From Pseudomonadota bacterium (lineage in GTDB: Bacteria; Pseudomonadota; Alphaproteobacteria; Micavibrionales; Micavibrionaceae), in assembly GCA_016198545.1 (NCBI GenBank), contig JACQIJ010000202.1, positions 1-5,792 on the forward strand: a stretch of 5,792 bases of DNA, written 5' to 3'. A program made the position numbers and the translations under genes. The notes under the pieces are model-generated. The model made no database searches. It saw nothing but the letters and a program-made list of their open reading frames with translations, and was not told where the DNA came from. Positions 5,280 through 5,792 of this stretch are shown here, one piece after another (position 1 is the first letter of the stretch; the number at the start of each line of letters is the position of its first letter).

Positions 5280-5318
5280 GCATATATTGTTTTTGTGTGC
5301 AAACAAAAACTTATATGC
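5280..5318. repeat. 39-bp imperfect inverted repeat in the divergent operon/pcm spacer
   Basis: The outer arms GCATATA (5280-5286) and TATATGC (5312-5318) are perfect complements. The inner arms GTTTTTGT (5289-5296) and ACAAAAAC (5303-5310) are also perfect, around a 6-nt centre GTGCAA. Only TT against T (5287-5288, 5311) is unpaired between the arms. It sits in the 140-bp spacer between two divergent transcription units, about 48 bp upstream of the operon start and just upstream of the likely pcm -35 box. This placement suits a repressor or activator operator better than a terminator; the stem is AT-rich and has no downstream T-run. For the rest of the spacer, TAATAT at 5255-5250 on the minus strand is the best -10 candidate for the operon, but no convincing -35 box goes with it. 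Confidence 0.55.
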
Positions 5319-5321
5319 CCT

Positions 5322-5349
5322 TTGTTATCGCGGCCGGGAAAGGTAAAAT
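5322..5349 (+). promoter_or_regulatory. candidate pcm promoter
   Basis: TTGTTA (5322-5327, 4/6) and TAAAAT (5344-5349, 5/6) are spaced 16 nt apart. Transcription would begin near 5356, giving a leader of about 17 nt that contains the AAGGGG ribosome binding site at 5361-5366. Confidence 0.42.
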
Positions 5350-5372
5350 CAAGGCAGGCAAAGGGGTTTTCA

Positions 5373-5792
5373 ATGGTTCCCAGACCGCTTCAGGGCGCTG
5401 AACAGGCTCGCAAAATCAGGCTTATCATGCATCTCCGCAATATGGGAATTGTAGATACGAGAGTGCTTGCCGCGATGGAAAAGGTGCCGCGGGAAGATTT
5501 CGTGCCTGCCGCGATGGCAGATCAGGCCTATGAGGATATTGCCCTGCCCATCGGTCGGGGGCAGACCATCAGCCAGCCCTATGTCGTCGCGGCTATGACG
5601 CAGGCCCTTCAGTTGGGCGATAAAAAAGAAAAAGTTCTGGAGATAGGGACGGGATCGGGTTATCAGACATGCATTCTCGCTCATCTGTGCCGGCGCGTTT
5701 ATACGATTGAGCGGCACAAGCCGCTGCTGATGCAGGCGGAAAAAATGTTCGATCGTTTGAAGCTGCGCAACATCACGGCAATCGCCGGCGAC
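5373..5792 (+). CDS. pcm: protein-L-isoaspartate O-methyltransferase, N-terminal 140 residues (3' end outside the window)
   Basis: Pcm uses S-adenosylmethionine to methylate the abnormal carboxyl group of L-isoaspartyl residues in aged proteins, starting their repair in the cytoplasm. The frame runs open from ATG 5373 to the last base. Visible blocks are VLAAMEKVPREDFVP (31-45), AYEDIALPIGRGQTISQPY (52-70) around the substrate site, the SAM-binding motif I VLEIGTGSGYQT (88-99), and YTIER (110-114), whose acidic residue is expected to hold the ribose of SAM. Family members are roughly 200-220 residues, so about a third is cut off by the window edge. AAGGGG (5361-5366), 6 nt before the ATG, supports the start. 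In many Alphaproteobacteria pcm follows serS and surE; here surE is not between them. Confidence 0.95.
   Translation, partial: MVPRPLQGAEQARKIRLIMHLRNMGIVDTRVLAAMEKVPREDFVPAAMADQAYEDIALPIGRGQTISQPYVVAAMTQALQLGDKKEKVLEIGTGSGYQTCILAHLCRRVYTIERHKPLLMQAEKMFDRLKLRNITAIAGD

Noticed and set aside
4781..5401. Plus-strand open frame of 206 codons running into pcm
   Set aside because: It is antisense to the first operon gene and overlaps the pcm start in another frame; composition is unconvincing and no motif is visible.
1..5792. CRISPR array, insertion sequence, transposase or integrase
   Set aside because: No direct-repeat array, no terminal inverted repeats with target duplication and no recombinase motifs were seen.

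Overview
The window looks like chromosomal DNA from an alphaproteobacterium. This rests on the style of LipB, SerS and Pcm, moderate-to-high GC, and the closeness of serS to pcm, which in many Alphaproteobacteria belong to one neighbourhood (serS-surE-pcm). The genus cannot be fixed from the sequence. Nothing indicates a plasmid, phage, insertion sequence or CRISPR array.

Layout, left to right: (1) the 3' end of an unrecognised plus-strand gene (1-225), whose stop codon directly abuts the encoded CCA of a minus-strand tRNA-Leu(GAG) gene (226-309). (2) A 95-bp spacer with a likely tRNA promoter on the minus strand and a weak lipB promoter on the plus strand. (3) lipB (405-1046, +), octanoyltransferase of lipoate synthesis, convergent with (4) an N-formylglutamate amidohydrolase family gene (1043-1894, -); their stop codons overlap. 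(5) A 40-bp divergent control region, then serS (1935-3257, +), a complete seryl-tRNA synthetase. (6) A minus-strand operon of three small exported proteins, read 5232 to 3294. (7) A 140-bp divergent spacer holding a 39-bp imperfect inverted repeat, then (8) the 5' two-thirds of pcm (5373 to the window end, +), protein-L-isoaspartate O-methyltransferase.

The housekeeping genes are ordinary. The most interesting part is the three-gene operon. All three products have signal peptides, and together they carry four copies of one predicted helical domain with four cysteines and an invariant glycine exactly 19 residues after the first cysteine. The middle protein has two copies with identical cysteine spacing (40, 29, 30). 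I do not recognise this family. The pattern fits disulfide-bonded periplasmic or secreted proteins that arose by duplication; their function is unknown. The operon lies between serS and pcm, where surE is often found.

lipB and the amidohydrolase gene each have a -10-like box ending 6 nt before the start codon, which predicts leaderless mRNAs. Each also has a sharply AT-rich internal patch.
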